Below, piece by piece: positions 35,855-43,909 of a stretch of 64,000 bases of DNA (its first letter is position 1; each line of letters opens with the position of its first letter). The stretch comes from CAILHX01 sp046155285. Its GTDB lineage: Bacteria > Pseudomonadota > Gammaproteobacteria > Burkholderiales > Methylophilaceae. The DNA is taken from positions 62,001-126,000 of the forward strand of contig JBJXEA010000017.1 in assembly GCA_046155285.1 (NCBI GenBank), in the 5' to 3' direction. A model generated the notes under the pieces. It did no database searches, was not told the DNA's origin, and saw only the letters and a program-made list of their open reading frames with translations. Position numbers and translations under genes: made by a program.

Positions 35855-37114
35855 ATGCAACTCTCAGAACTCAAGCAAACTCCCGTCACTGAATTGGTCG
35901 AAATGGCGATAGCCAACGAGATCGAAGGCGCTAACCGCATGCGTAAGCAAGATCTCATTTTTGCGCTGCTTAAGAATCAAGGCAAAAAAGGCGAAAGCAT
36001 TTTTGGTAACGGTACGCTGGAGGTGCTGTCTGATGGTTTTGGATTTTTGCGATCGCCGGATAGCTCCTACTTAGCGGGACCTGATGACATCTACGTTTCG
36101 CCGTCGCAAATTCGCCGTTTTAATTTGCATACCGGTGACACTATCACCGGCGAAATTCGCACACCTAAAGATGGTGAGCGCTATTTTGCTTTGGTAAAAG
36201 TAGATTCGGTCAATGGTGAAGGGCCTGACAGCACCAAGCATAAGATTTTGTTTGAAAATCTCACGCCACTGTTCCCTACTCAGCCGATGATTTTAGAGCG
36301 AGACATTAAGAGCGACGAAAACATTACTGGCCGTGTAATAGATATGATTGCGCCTATCGGTAAAGGCCAGCGCGGCTTGCTGGTCGCAAGTCCGAAATCT
36401 GGTAAGACCGTAATGCTGCAGCACATCGCTCACGCCATTACTTCTAATCATCCCGACGTTGAATTGATTGTGCTGTTGATAGACGAGCGTCCGGAAGAAG
36501 TGACGGAAATGACGCGCACCGTGCGCGGCGAGGTGGTAGCTTCTACCTTTGACGAACCCGCCACGCGCCATGTGCAAGTGGCCGAAATGGTGCTGGAAAA
36601 GGCTAAGCGTCTGGTTGAGCATAAAAAAGATGTGGTGATTCTGCTGGATTCGATTACGCGCTTAGCACGGGCTTACAACACGGTCGTCCCCGCCTCTGGC
36701 AAGGTATTGACTGGTGGTGTGGATGCCAACGCGCTACAACGCCCCAAACGCTTTTTTGGTGCGGCGCGTAACATCGAAGAAGGCGGCTCACTCACGATTA
36801 TTGCAACGGCACTGGTGGATACTGGTTCGCGCATGGATGACGTGATTTATGAAGAATTCAAAGGCACCGGTAATATGGAAATCCACTTGGATCGTCGTAT
36901 GGCCGAGAAGCGCTTATATCCTGCGATCAACGTTAATAAGTCTGGTACGCGTCGTGAAGAATTACTGATAGAAAAGGACATTCTGCAAAAAATCTGGGTG
37001 CTGCGTAAGCTGCTTTACCCGATGGACGATCTGGAAGCGATGGAATTTTTGCTGGATAAAATCAAGGCTACCAAGAATAACGCTGAGTTCTTCGACTCCA
37101 TGCGCCGTGGCTAG
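35855..37114 (+). CDS. rho: Transcription termination factor Rho
   Basis: 419 residues, standard short Rho without insertions. The N-terminal helix bundle (MQLSELKQTPVTELVEMA) precedes the OSB fold that binds RNA (GFLRSPDSSYLAGPDDIYVSPSQIRRF). The ATPase core has Walker A SPKSGKT (residues 179-185), Walker B VVILLDSITRLARAYN, and the R-loop/secondary site VLTGGVDANALQRPKRFFGAARN. Its end overlaps the following TlpA-like gene by 8 bp. Confidence 0.98.
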   Translation: MQLSELKQTPVTELVEMAIANEIEGANRMRKQDLIFALLKNQGKKGESIFGNGTLEVLSDGFGFLRSPDSSYLAGPDDIYVSPSQIRRFNLHTGDTITGEIRTPKDGERYFALVKVDSVNGEGPDSTKHKILFENLTPLFPTQPMILERDIKSDENITGRVIDMIAPIGKGQRGLLVASPKSGKTVMLQHIAHAITSNHPDVELIVLLIDERPEEVTEMTRTVRGEVVASTFDEPATRHVQVAEMVLEKAKRLVEHKKDVVILLDSITRLARAYNTVVPASGKVLTGGVDANALQRPKRFFGAARNIEEGGSLTIIATALVDTGSRMDDVIYEEFKGTGNMEIHLDRRMAEKRLYPAINVNKSGTRREELLIEKDILQKIWVLRKLLYPMDDLEAMEFLLDKIKATKNNAEFFDSMRRG

Positions 37115-37550
37115 AAACTATCTCATCGCTTTTGCGCTATTGTTGACCTGCTCAACGGCAATCGCTGGCGATTTCAATCTCACCGACCTCAACGGCAAAC
37201 CCCACAAACTAGCCGATTACAAAGGCAAATGGGTGCTGGTCAATCTGTGGGCGACTTGGTGTCCGCCCTGTCTCGAAGAGATTCCAGATTTGATAGCATT
37301 GCAGGAAACCCACAAAAACCTTGCCGTGATTGGCGTTGCTGTAGATTATGAAAGTAAGCAAAAGGTGGTCGACTTTGCCGATGATAATTTGATGAACTAT
37401 CCCATCGTACTAGGCGATGAAAAAGTCATGCAACAGCTTGGGGCGGCAGAGGTGCTACCTAGCACTTATCTCTACGATCCCCAAGGCAAGATGGTCAAGC
37501 TACATCGTGGTTTGATTACGCGCAAAATTGTTGAAAAATTGATGCAGTAG
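37107..37550 (+). CDS. TlpA/ResA-like periplasmic thiol-disulfide protein
   Basis: 147 residues from a GTG at 37107 inside the end of rho. A signal peptide (about 1-20, ending AIA) precedes a thioredoxin fold with active site ATWCPPC (C52 and C55) and the cis-proline in EVLPSTYLY. The CPPC type is usual for reducing proteins of cytochrome c maturation or general periplasmic thiol reduction. No ccm genes are nearby, so the partner is unknown. Translation coupled to rho is unusual but plausible. Confidence 0.85.
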   Translation: MARNYLIAFALLLTCSTAIAGDFNLTDLNGKPHKLADYKGKWVLVNLWATWCPPCLEEIPDLIALQETHKNLAVIGVAVDYESKQKVVDFADDNLMNYPIVLGDEKVMQQLGAAEVLPSTYLYDPQGKMVKLHRGLITRKIVEKLMQ

Positions 37551-37551
37551 C

Positions 37552-38124
37552 CTATTTCTCAATATATTCAAACATCTTTACTACTTTCGCCACGCCCTCA
37601 GTGCTACGCGTGATTTCCGTAGCGTCATCCGCTTCTTTCTTGGTCACCAAGCCCATCAAATATACCACCGAAGCCTCGGTGACCACCTTGACTTGATTCG
37701 CTGGAAAGCGGTTCTCGGCCAGCATGCGTGCCTTCACCTTGGAGGTTAAGTAGGTGTCATTAGCGCGGTTGCTAATTGAGCTGGTGAAGCCTACGGTTAA
37801 CTCATTGTTGACGCGACTCACGGTTTCGACCGCTTTGGTGATGGCTTCGGTCTTGGCTTTGCTGGCTTCGTCTTTGGCTTCTCCGGTCAGCAGCACATTG
37901 CGGTTGTAGCTGGTGACGTTGACATGCACTTTGTCGCCCAGCTGTTGACTGATTTGGCTTTCAGCCTTTAATTCGATGGTCTGATCATCCACAAAAGCGC
38001 CAGAAGAACGCCGATCTGCGGCCATCAAGCCACCACTAGCTGCGCCTCCAATAATGACCGGTGCGCAAGCGGTGAGATTGCTGGCGAGTATAGCTGCGGT
38101 AGCAAAACTGAGAATTAAGCGCAT
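37552..38124 (-). CDS. dolP: BON-domain outer-membrane lipoprotein, DolP/YraP-like
   Basis: 190 residues from the ATG at 38124, chosen because AGGAAA lies 7 bp upstream and because it gives a clean lipoprotein signal (lipobox LTAC, cysteine at residue 20). Two BON domains follow (HVNVTSYNRNVLLTGEAKDE and VKVVTEASVVYLMGLVTKKEAD). DolP supports outer-membrane integrity and binds anionic phospholipid. The yraN and lpoA neighbours, same strand, match the conserved cluster; the usual diaA gene between yraN and dolP is missing here. Confidence 0.88.
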   Translation of the reverse strand: MRLILSFATAAILASNLTACAPVIIGGAASGGLMAADRRSSGAFVDDQTIELKAESQISQQLGDKVHVNVTSYNRNVLLTGEAKDEASKAKTEAITKAVETVSRVNNELTVGFTSSISNRANDTYLTSKVKARMLAENRFPANQVKVVTEASVVYLMGLVTKKEADDATEITRSTEGVAKVVKMFEYIEK

Positions 38125-38147
38125 GTTTATTTCCTTTTCAATAGTAA

Positions 38148-38489
38148 TCAAGCTTCAAAAGCATTTTTAATCCACTGTGGCGTACTCGCCAATCCATCCA
38201 ACAGTAACACATCAAAACGGCATGGTGCGCGGCTGCTGTGCTGTTGCAAATAAGCCTCTGCGGTGCGTATTATTTTGGCTTGCTTGGTGCTGGTAATGCT
38301 GGCCGCCGCACCACCAAAATTGGTGTTTGAGCGCAGGCGCACTTCAGTAAATACAATGACATTGCCATCTTGCAATATCAAGTCAATTTCACCAAAACGG
38401 CAACGAAAGTTGGATTCCAATAAACGTAAACCATTCTGTTGTAAAAATTGCGCGGCGAGTTTTTCAGCAGCAACGCCGTCGCCTTTCAT
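38148..38489 (-). CDS. yraN: YraN family protein (UPF0102)
   Basis: 113 residues of the predicted endonuclease-like UPF0102 family. GVAAEKLAAQFLQQNGLRLLESNFRCRFGEIDLILQDG, followed by VFTEVRLRS, carries the E...D...E-x-R pattern of a restriction-endonuclease-like fold (family members usually read E-V-K/R). Biological function remains unclear. The start overlaps the lpoA stop by 4 bp (ATGA). Confidence 0.93.
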   Translation of the reverse strand: MKGDGVAAEKLAAQFLQQNGLRLLESNFRCRFGEIDLILQDGNVIVFTEVRLRSNTNFGGAAASITSTKQAKIIRTAEAYLQQHSSRAPCRFDVLLLDGLASTPQWIKNAFEA

Positions 38490-40156
38490 GGCGAGTCTTC
38501 TAGGGCAACACCGTCACGTCTGAACTGTGCCAAAGGTAATTCGCGGATAAGCGATGTTTCACCCACGATAATCTCGCCAGTGGCTCCCTTTAATAAACTC
38601 TTGCCCGTGGTCTGTCCTTGCAAGCGCGGCAATAAACGGTAAGCATCCAAACCCAGCGCAAACAAGCGTTGCAACTCTGCGCCTTTGAACTGTGCGGCAG
38701 CGCCACGGTAGTTGGCAAATTCAGCGCTGTCAGGCTCCAGCATCCACGGCATGTCCACAAAATGTATGGCCACCAAATCCAGATTTGACAGCCCTTTTGC
38801 CACGCCGTCATACAACTGCGAAATCCCGTAAGTAGGCGTGGCGGCATCCAGATAAGGCCGTATTATCTTGGCCTGGCTGGCGTTGGCGGCCAGAAAAATC
38901 ATGTCGGCTGAATTAGCCAAACTGGTAGCTTTAAGCTCTGCCAGTTTGGCGGGTTCTGGGTTAGTAAATTTTGTCACGGTAAGTTCCAGGCTCACGCTGC
39001 CCTGCAAAGCCTTCCATTCTTCCATAAACGCCTTGGCAACGCGCTTGGCCAAAGGGGTGTCCGCCACGATCACCTGTGCGGTTTGCAGGCCGCGATCGCG
39101 CACCATCTGCGCGATTTGCCGCGCTTCATTTTCTGCGGAAAGACCAAACAAGGTGAGGTTTTGTTGTACTGAAATTTCATTTTCTGGCTGGTTAAGCATC
39201 AACGTAGGAATGCTAATGTTGCCAGCTAGCAAACTGCCAACCTCGTCGCGCGTCAGAGGCCCCACCACCCATGTCGAGCCATCAGCCACGGCCTTGGCGT
39301 AGGCGGCGCGGGTTTGTTCCGGCGTGCCGGTGGCATAAACTTGCACCTGCGGCGCGTTGGGGTTATTCACATTATCCACCGTCATCGCCGCCATAAAGCC
39401 CGCCTGCACCGCTTGCGCCGCGCCACCATAGATCGGCGAATCCAGCGGCAACAGCAACGCGATGCTGCCATTCACCGCATCGTTGGTTTTCTTTTTGGCG
39501 TTGGCCGCCCCAGCGATGCTCGCCAGCAATTCAGCGCTGGCAGGATGCTGCGGATAAGCGCTACGCCATTGCTCAATGTTGCGTTCGCGCCGTTCGGCAT
39601 AGCTCGCCGCCAGCGCCAGATCCACCCAGCCTTGCACCGTGGCATCGCTACCCTCGCCGCGCATTTCCAGCAACACTTCTTTAGGTTGGGTAGAAACCAG
39701 TCGCCAAATGTTGGCTTGATTGACAGCGCTATCGCTGATTTCTCCGACTTTCACGTATTGTTCCAGTGCCCGCAAAGTGTTTTCTTGATGCTCGTAGGCG
39801 CGGCCTAAGCTTGCGTGTAGACTGGTGAGGGCTGGTGCGAGTAAGCTCTTCTCCGCCTGCAAAGGGATGAGCAAACGCAAGGCGGTATCAAAGTCTGCAC
39901 TCGCCAGCGCGATTTGCCCTTGCAACAGTTTGGCATATGCGGATGCGGGTTTCAGTGACGCAAGCGCTACCTGAGCACAGGCAACATCAGCAAAATTTAA
40001 GCAAGCCGCGCCATCCTGATAACGCTGTTCAGGTGTTTTTTGCGGCTTAACAGTGGCTGGCGGTGGGGTCGGAGGTGCGTCTTTCTTCGCATCGGCGGCG
40101 TGAATAGGTGTTAGGCACACCAACAGCAATAGAAAGGCTAGAAATCGTTGAACCAT
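38486..40156 (-). CDS. lpoA: Penicillin-binding protein activator LpoA-like
   Basis: 556 residues. A signal peptide (LAFLLLLVCLTPIHAA) is followed by a proline-rich stretch, a TPR-like N-domain (about 40-230) and a periplasmic-binding-protein-like domain (from about 235: IALLLPLDSPIYGGAAQAVQAGFMAA). This is the architecture of LpoA, which activates PBP1A. E. coli LpoA is a lipoprotein; here no obvious lipobox cysteine follows the hydrophobic core (the only candidate is VC at about residue 14), so anchoring is uncertain. Its start overlaps the divergent rsmI start. Confidence 0.85.
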   Translation of the reverse strand: MVQRFLAFLLLLVCLTPIHAADAKKDAPPTPPPATVKPQKTPEQRYQDGAACLNFADVACAQVALASLKPASAYAKLLQGQIALASADFDTALRLLIPLQAEKSLLAPALTSLHASLGRAYEHQENTLRALEQYVKVGEISDSAVNQANIWRLVSTQPKEVLLEMRGEGSDATVQGWVDLALAASYAERRERNIEQWRSAYPQHPASAELLASIAGAANAKKKTNDAVNGSIALLLPLDSPIYGGAAQAVQAGFMAAMTVDNVNNPNAPQVQVYATGTPEQTRAAYAKAVADGSTWVVGPLTRDEVGSLLAGNISIPTLMLNQPENEISVQQNLTLFGLSAENEARQIAQMVRDRGLQTAQVIVADTPLAKRVAKAFMEEWKALQGSVSLELTVTKFTNPEPAKLAELKATSLANSADMIFLAANASQAKIIRPYLDAATPTYGISQLYDGVAKGLSNLDLVAIHFVDMPWMLEPDSAEFANYRGAAAQFKGAELQRLFALGLDAYRLLPRLQGQTTGKSLLKGATGEIIVGETSLIRELPLAQFRRDGVALEDSP

Positions 40157-40987
40157 AGCGGCACATTATATGTGGTTGCCACGCCGATTGGCAATTTGCA
40201 GGACATCACCCTGCGCGCGCTGGAAATCCTCAAAACCGTGGATGTCATCGCCGCCGAGGATACGCGCCACACCGCGCAACTGCTAGCCCATTTTGGCATC
40301 CAGACCAAACTTGCCGCCTTGCATGAACATAACGAGCGTGCGGCGGGTGAAAAACTCATTACCAACTTGTTAAAAGGCGGCTCTGTAGCCTTGGTGTCCG
40401 ATGCTGGAACGCCTTGCATCAGCGACCCCGGCAGTTTGTTGGTGAAGTTGGCGCATGAAGCAGGCGTGAAAGTGGTGCCGATACCCGGCGCCAATGCCGC
40501 CATTACCGCTTTGTCGGCTTCCGGCTTGCTCATGACGAGATTCCTGTTCATCGGCTTTCTTCCCGCCAAAAGCTCACATCGCAAGCAAGTGCTGGAAAAA
40601 ATTAGTGACGTACCCGCTACCTTGGTGTTCTACGAAGCCCCACACCGCATCTTGGAATGCGTGGCTGACCTCACAGCTATACTTGGTGAACGCCAAGTCA
40701 CCTTCGCCCGCGAACTCACCAAAACCTTCGAGACGATTTATAGTTGCAGACTGGGAGATGCGCTGGCCTGGTTGCAAGCCGACCCCAACCAGCAGCGCGG
40801 GGAGTTCGTATTGCTGGTGGAAGGCGCGCCGGACAAGGACGAGCAAGCTATCAGCCCGGAAGCGCAACGCACGCTGGAGTGTTTATTGGCTGAACTTCCG
40901 CTCAAACAAGCGGTAAAATTGGCGGCAGAAATTAGCGGTGTGAAGAAAAATACCCTTTACGAACTAGCATTGACCTTAAAACCATGA
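40148..40987 (+). CDS. rsmI: 16S rRNA 2'-O-ribose C1402 methyltransferase
   Basis: 279 residues from a TTG at 40148. An in-frame TAG at 40139 rules out a longer form, and the family needs the residues just before GTLYVVATPIGNLQDITLRAL, so the TTG is well supported. It is a SAM-dependent tetrapyrrole-methylase-fold enzyme: VSDAGTPCISDPG near residue 85, VPIPGANAAITALSASGL near 110, and YEAPHRI near 160. The gene faces lpoA with start codons overlapping by 9 bp and shares ATGA with pyrC downstream. Confidence 0.95.
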   Translation: MNHSGTLYVVATPIGNLQDITLRALEILKTVDVIAAEDTRHTAQLLAHFGIQTKLAALHEHNERAAGEKLITNLLKGGSVALVSDAGTPCISDPGSLLVKLAHEAGVKVVPIPGANAAITALSASGLLMTRFLFIGFLPAKSSHRKQVLEKISDVPATLVFYEAPHRILECVADLTAILGERQVTFARELTKTFETIYSCRLGDALAWLQADPNQQRGEFVLLVEGAPDKDEQAISPEAQRTLECLLAELPLKQAVKLAAEISGVKKNTLYELALTLKP

Positions 40988-42015
40988 CATCCATTACCAT
41001 CACCCGCCCCGACGACTGGCATCTCCATTTAAGAGACGGCGACATGCTGCGTGACGTACTGCCGCACACCGCCAAACAATTCGCCCGCGCCATCGTCATG
41101 CCCAACCTCAAACCGCCGGTGGTCAATGTGGAACAAGCTGCGGCGTATCGTGACCGCATCCTGCAAGCTCTGCCAGCGGGTGCTCATTTTGAACCGTTGA
41201 TGACGCTCTACCTCACTGACAACACCATTCCGGCGGAAATTGAAAAGGCCAAAGCCAGTGGCTTTGTGCATGGCGTGAAGCTGTATCCGGCAGGGGCGAC
41301 CACTAACTCCGACGCTGGGGTGAGCGACTTGGGCAAATGCAGCGCCACACTGGCCGAGATGGAAAAGCTGGGGCTGCCCTTACTGGTACACGCCGAAGTG
41401 ACGGATAAAGAGGTGGACGTATTCGACCGCGAAGCCGTGTTCATCGAACGCCACATGATCCCGCTCACCAGAAAATTCCCCGCGCTGAAAGTGGTGTTCG
41501 AACACATCACCACCCAGAATGCTGTGGATTTTGTGCTGGGCAGCCCCGCCAATATCGCCGCCACCATCACCGCGCACCATTTATTACTCAACCGCAACGC
41601 CATGTTCAGCGGCGGAATTCGCCCGCACCACTACTGCCTGCCGGTGTTGAAGCGCGAATCGCATCGCAAAGCACTGGTCGCCGCCGCTATCTCCGGCAAA
41701 CCTAAATTCTTCCTCGGTACTGACAGCGCGCCGCACTCGAAGTCAGCCAAAGAAGCCACCTGTGGCTGCGCCGGTATGTATACCGCCCACGCCGCAATTG
41801 AGTTGTATGCTGAAGCGTTTGAATTAGCGAATGCGCTGGACAAACTGGAAGCCTTCGCCAGCTTCTATGGCGCGGATTTCTATGGATTGCCAAGGAATAG
41901 CGACAAGATCACGCTGGTGAAGGAAAGCTGGACAGTGCCGGAAACGCTGAAGTTTGGTGGGGAAGAACTGATGCCGTTGAGGGCAGGAGCTAAAATTAAA
42001 TGGCAGCTGAGTTAG
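40984..42015 (+). CDS. pyrC: Dihydroorotase (class II)
   Basis: 343 residues, typical of the short PyrC form. It cyclises carbamoyl aspartate in pyrimidine synthesis. Zinc ligands are the first histidines in DDWHLHLRDGDML (residues about 13-16), the carbamylated lysine in GVKLYPAGATTNSD (near 100), LVHAEVTD near 137, HITT near 175, and the catalytic aspartate in LGTDSAPHSK near 248. Start overlaps the rsmI stop (ATGA). Confidence 0.97.
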   Translation: MTSITITRPDDWHLHLRDGDMLRDVLPHTAKQFARAIVMPNLKPPVVNVEQAAAYRDRILQALPAGAHFEPLMTLYLTDNTIPAEIEKAKASGFVHGVKLYPAGATTNSDAGVSDLGKCSATLAEMEKLGLPLLVHAEVTDKEVDVFDREAVFIERHMIPLTRKFPALKVVFEHITTQNAVDFVLGSPANIAATITAHHLLLNRNAMFSGGIRPHHYCLPVLKRESHRKALVAAAISGKPKFFLGTDSAPHSKSAKEATCGCAGMYTAHAAIELYAEAFELANALDKLEAFASFYGADFYGLPRNSDKITLVKESWTVPETLKFGGEELMPLRAGAKIKWQLS

Positions 42016-42071
42016 TTTTAGATTTTTAGGTCAATTCTATTGATAATGGCGATAATCAAGATTACTCAGAA

Positions 42072-42371
42072 ATGACTGAATATTATCGATACGTTATTAT
42101 TGAAACATTCCGCGATGATGGCGGTGGGTCAAAACATTCAATTAGAGCCCACCCTTTACCAGGTCAAGGATTGTCAGAGCAATTGCGCGTTGAATGCTCT
42201 GCATCTATGAGAGAACGTTTAGGCCCCAATATTAAAATCAAGGTATGGGCATAAATAAAAGATACAGATTTATCTCCCCATCTTTACACTTCATGGCAAT
42301 GGGAATATCAAGTAGTCAGTGATGAAGAAGCAAAACTTTTTATTGATAACAAGGATTGGTTGAGATTATGA
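42072..42371 (+). pseudogene. Small unknown gene interrupted by an in-frame stop
   Basis: An ATG at 42072 opens a frame of 60 codons ending in TAA at 42252-42254. The same frame then stays open for another 38 codons to TGA at 42369-42371, where it overlaps the next gene's ATG by 4 bp (ATGA). Both halves look protein-like: the first starts MTEYYRYVIIETFRDDGGGS, the second ends EEAKLFIDNKDWLRL. The tidy ATGA coupling suggests the original gene was 99 codons long and has acquired a nonsense mutation. I do not recognise the family. The region is AT-richer than pyrC. Confidence 0.5.
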
Positions 42372-42727
42372 AAAAAGCGTCCTTTATCCTTTGTGCAGCA
42401 CTAATTATTCAAGGTTGTGCCTCTTCACCATCTGGGTCTAATTGGGCAACTGCGGACTTTAACAAATACGATAAAAATTATGCTTCTTTTCCAACAGCCC
42501 AAATCAAAATTGGGCAGCCAAAATCCGAATTAATTACCGTTTTAGGTGAAAAGTTTGATGTTGTCGAAGCCGGAGAGGGCTATGAGGTGATTTCTTATCA
42601 GAAATGGAAATCAGCAGCTGGCCCTGATTACGTTGAACAAACGCTATATGTCCGATTAGTCGACAATCGTGTAAAAAATTGGAAATTAACACACGATACT
42701 GTGGAAGTTGTTCCAATGAGTTGGTAA
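42368..42727 (+). CDS. Small BamE/SmpA-like lipoprotein
   Basis: 119 residues from the ATG at 42368. A lipoprotein signal peptide has lipobox IQGC (cysteine at 17). The mature part includes QIKIGQPKSELITVLGEKF, a helix-turn pattern like that after the lipobox in BamE/SmpA proteins, then beta-rich segments (GYEVISYQKW, EQTLYVRLVDNRVKNW). The fold call is inference from this pattern. It starts in the overlap with the broken gene upstream, so its translation may once have depended on it. Confidence 0.65.
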   Translation: MKKASFILCAALIIQGCASSPSGSNWATADFNKYDKNYASFPTAQIKIGQPKSELITVLGEKFDVVEAGEGYEVISYQKWKSAAGPDYVEQTLYVRLVDNRVKNWKLTHDTVEVVPMSW

Positions 42728-42732
42728 CGAGA

Positions 42733-43158
42733 TTATTGATGCACCTGATCGTCCAACCCATCCAACACCATCTCCGCCGCCCGTAACACCGCTCGCGCCT
42801 TGTTCTGCGTCTCCATCCATTCGCTGTCCGGCACGGAATCCGCGACGATGCCCGCCCCGGCCTGCACATAGAGCGTGCCGTCCTTGACCACGGCGGTGCG
42901 GATGGCGATGGCCAGATCCATGTCGCCGTTGAAGCCCAGATAGCCCACCGCCCCGGCGTAGATGCCGCGCTTGGTCGGTTCCAGTTCATCAATGATTTCC
43001 ATCGCTCTTACCTTGGCGGCACCGGAAACGGTACCGGCGGGGAAGGTGGCCTTGAGTACATCAATCGCGTCCAGCCCCGCTTTGAGTTTGTCTTCGACGT
43101 TGGAGACAATGTGCATGACGTGGGAGCGCGGTAGGATGTGCTGAAGCATGAAGCGCAT
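42733..43158 (-). pseudogene. C-terminal fragment of anthranilate synthase component I (trpE), copy A
   Basis: The frame encodes 141 residues. From about residue 11 it matches the last quarter of TrpE: HVMHIVSNVEDKL, ATFPAGTVSGAAKVRAMEII, GAVGYLGFNGDMDLAIAIRT and QAGAGIVADSVP. The N-terminal two-thirds of TrpE, including most of the chorismate pocket, is absent. The first ten residues (MRFMLQHILP) are unrelated to TrpE and derive from a short repeat, and no Shine-Dalgarno is visible. It is therefore a truncated remnant. It lies in direct repeat A (42758-43224) and is nearly identical to copy B. Confidence 0.85.
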
Positions 43159-43224
43159 GATTCGAATATTGTGATGTCCCGCGATTGTTGCGCTTGGCTT
43201 TGCTCAGCAGCAACCTACATTTTT
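42758..43224. repeat. 467-bp direct repeat, copy A
   Basis: Aligns without gaps to 43923-44389 at a constant offset of 1165 bp. I count roughly 25 mismatches by eye (about 95 % identity), about ten of them clustered in the 45 bp at the trpE 3' end; the outer ~100 bp nearest 43224 has one mismatch. The unit joins the trpE tail (to about 43128) to a short non-coding segment ending TGTAGGTTG-like on the minus strand, itself similar to common proteobacterial intergenic repeats. Confidence 0.92.
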
Positions 43225-43231
43225 TGTTCTA

Positions 43232-43274
43232 ATCCCCTCACCCCAACCCTCTCCCACAAGGGCGAGGGAGCTAG
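43232..43274. repeat. CCCTCTCCC-type palindromic intergenic repeat
   Basis: The arms CCCTC (43247-43251) and GAGGG (43264-43268), with inner CCC and GGG, form a hairpin just beyond the toxin stop codon. The preceding CCCCTCACCCCAACC is the start of a repeat common in proteobacterial intergenic DNA. There is no T-tract on either side, so I do not call it a terminator. Confidence 0.5.
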
Positions 43275-43277
43275 CCG

Positions 43278-43577
43278 CTAATGGTAATCATCTTCCCGCT
43301 GATGCCGTACCGCCAAAATAGTTACCGTTTCGCTACCTTCAATATCAAACAAAGCGACATAACCCGCCGCGCCAAAGGGAATTACCAATTCACGTAAAAA
43401 TGGGTTTTCAAAAGAAGCTTTGCGGCAAGAAAACGGGAAGGTTTGTAGCAGTTCTATGCTTTGTCCAATGGCCAAGCGGGCACTTTTTGCGGCGTTGAGG
43501 TCTTGCTTAATTAAGAAGGCAAGCAAGTTTTTGATGTCTTGCCGCGCGGCGCTTGAGTAACGAACTCGGTAGCTCAA
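43278..43577 (-). CDS. RelE/ParE-family toxin
   Basis: 99 residues. The start YRVRYSSAARQDIKNLLAFL, the middle LAIGQSIELLQTFPFSCRKA and the end SETVTILAVRHQREDDYH follow the ParE/RelE pattern (early strand, long helices, C-terminal strand with ILAVRHxRE). ParE members poison gyrase and RelE members cut mRNA; the C-terminal V-R-H-x-R-E-D-D-Y looks ParE-like. It is downstream of the antitoxin with ATGA overlap, the standard order. The pair sits between two trpE-tail repeats. Confidence 0.88.
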   Translation of the reverse strand: MSYRVRYSSAARQDIKNLLAFLIKQDLNAAKSARLAIGQSIELLQTFPFSCRKASFENPFLRELVIPFGAAGYVALFDIEGSETVTILAVRHQREDDYH

Positions 43578-43840
43578 TTGCCGCTCTTGGCTTGGGTTAA
43601 CATTTGATCTAGTTCGCTGAGCACCTCTTCAGACGAGTAATAAATTCCGGTACGTTTCGCCTCATCACGAGAAGCGAGGCCACGGGCGATGAATTCTTGC
43701 TGAAACTGGCGACGCTGGATGTTGGTGCGTACCGATTGTTCGACAAAGCTAGAAAGTGTTTCGCCGTCTTGCAGCACGCTTTCGGCGGCCAGCCTTAGTT
43801 GGGGACTGACTCTGAGCGAGGGAATGGTGGCTGTTTTCAT
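43574..43840 (-). CDS. Ribbon-helix-helix-like antitoxin
   Basis: 88 residues. The N-terminal strand KTATIPSLRVSPQLRLAAESVL leads into helices (ETLSSFVEQSVRTNIQRRQF), the DNA-binding pattern of ParD-like or YlcI/YnfO-like antitoxins. The C-terminal part (SRDEAKRTGIYYSSEEVLSELDQML) should wrap the toxin. A strong AGGAGA precedes the ATG, and a palindromic operator lies at 43856-43877. It is translated just ahead of the toxin. Confidence 0.85.
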   Translation of the reverse strand: MKTATIPSLRVSPQLRLAAESVLQDGETLSSFVEQSVRTNIQRRQFQQEFIARGLASRDEAKRTGIYYSSEEVLSELDQMLTQAKSGN

Positions 43841-43855
43841 GAAGTCTCCTTGCGT

Positions 43856-43877
43856 TGCATTTGTAATGCATTATGCA
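43856..43877 (-). promoter_or_regulatory. Palindromic operator upstream of the antitoxin
   Basis: TGCATT-TGT-AATGCA (43856-43870) is a perfect interrupted palindrome, and TGCAT-T-ATGCA (43867-43877) is a second one sharing its TGCA. The three TGCA half-sites lie 16-37 bp upstream of the antitoxin ATG, where toxin-antitoxin complexes normally bind to repress their own promoter. Confidence 0.6.
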
Positions 43878-43909
43878 AGTTTGGCTTCAAATTTTCAAGC
43901 GTCTAACGT

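Noticed and set aside
42252..42254. Programmed recoding at the in-frame TAA
   Set aside because: TAA is not a normal selenocysteine or pyrrolysine codon, and no slippery site or downstream structure is obvious. A nonsense mutation is simpler.
43247..43268. Terminator for the toxin gene
   Set aside because: The hairpin is clear but no T-run follows on the minus strand; it fits better as an intergenic repeat.
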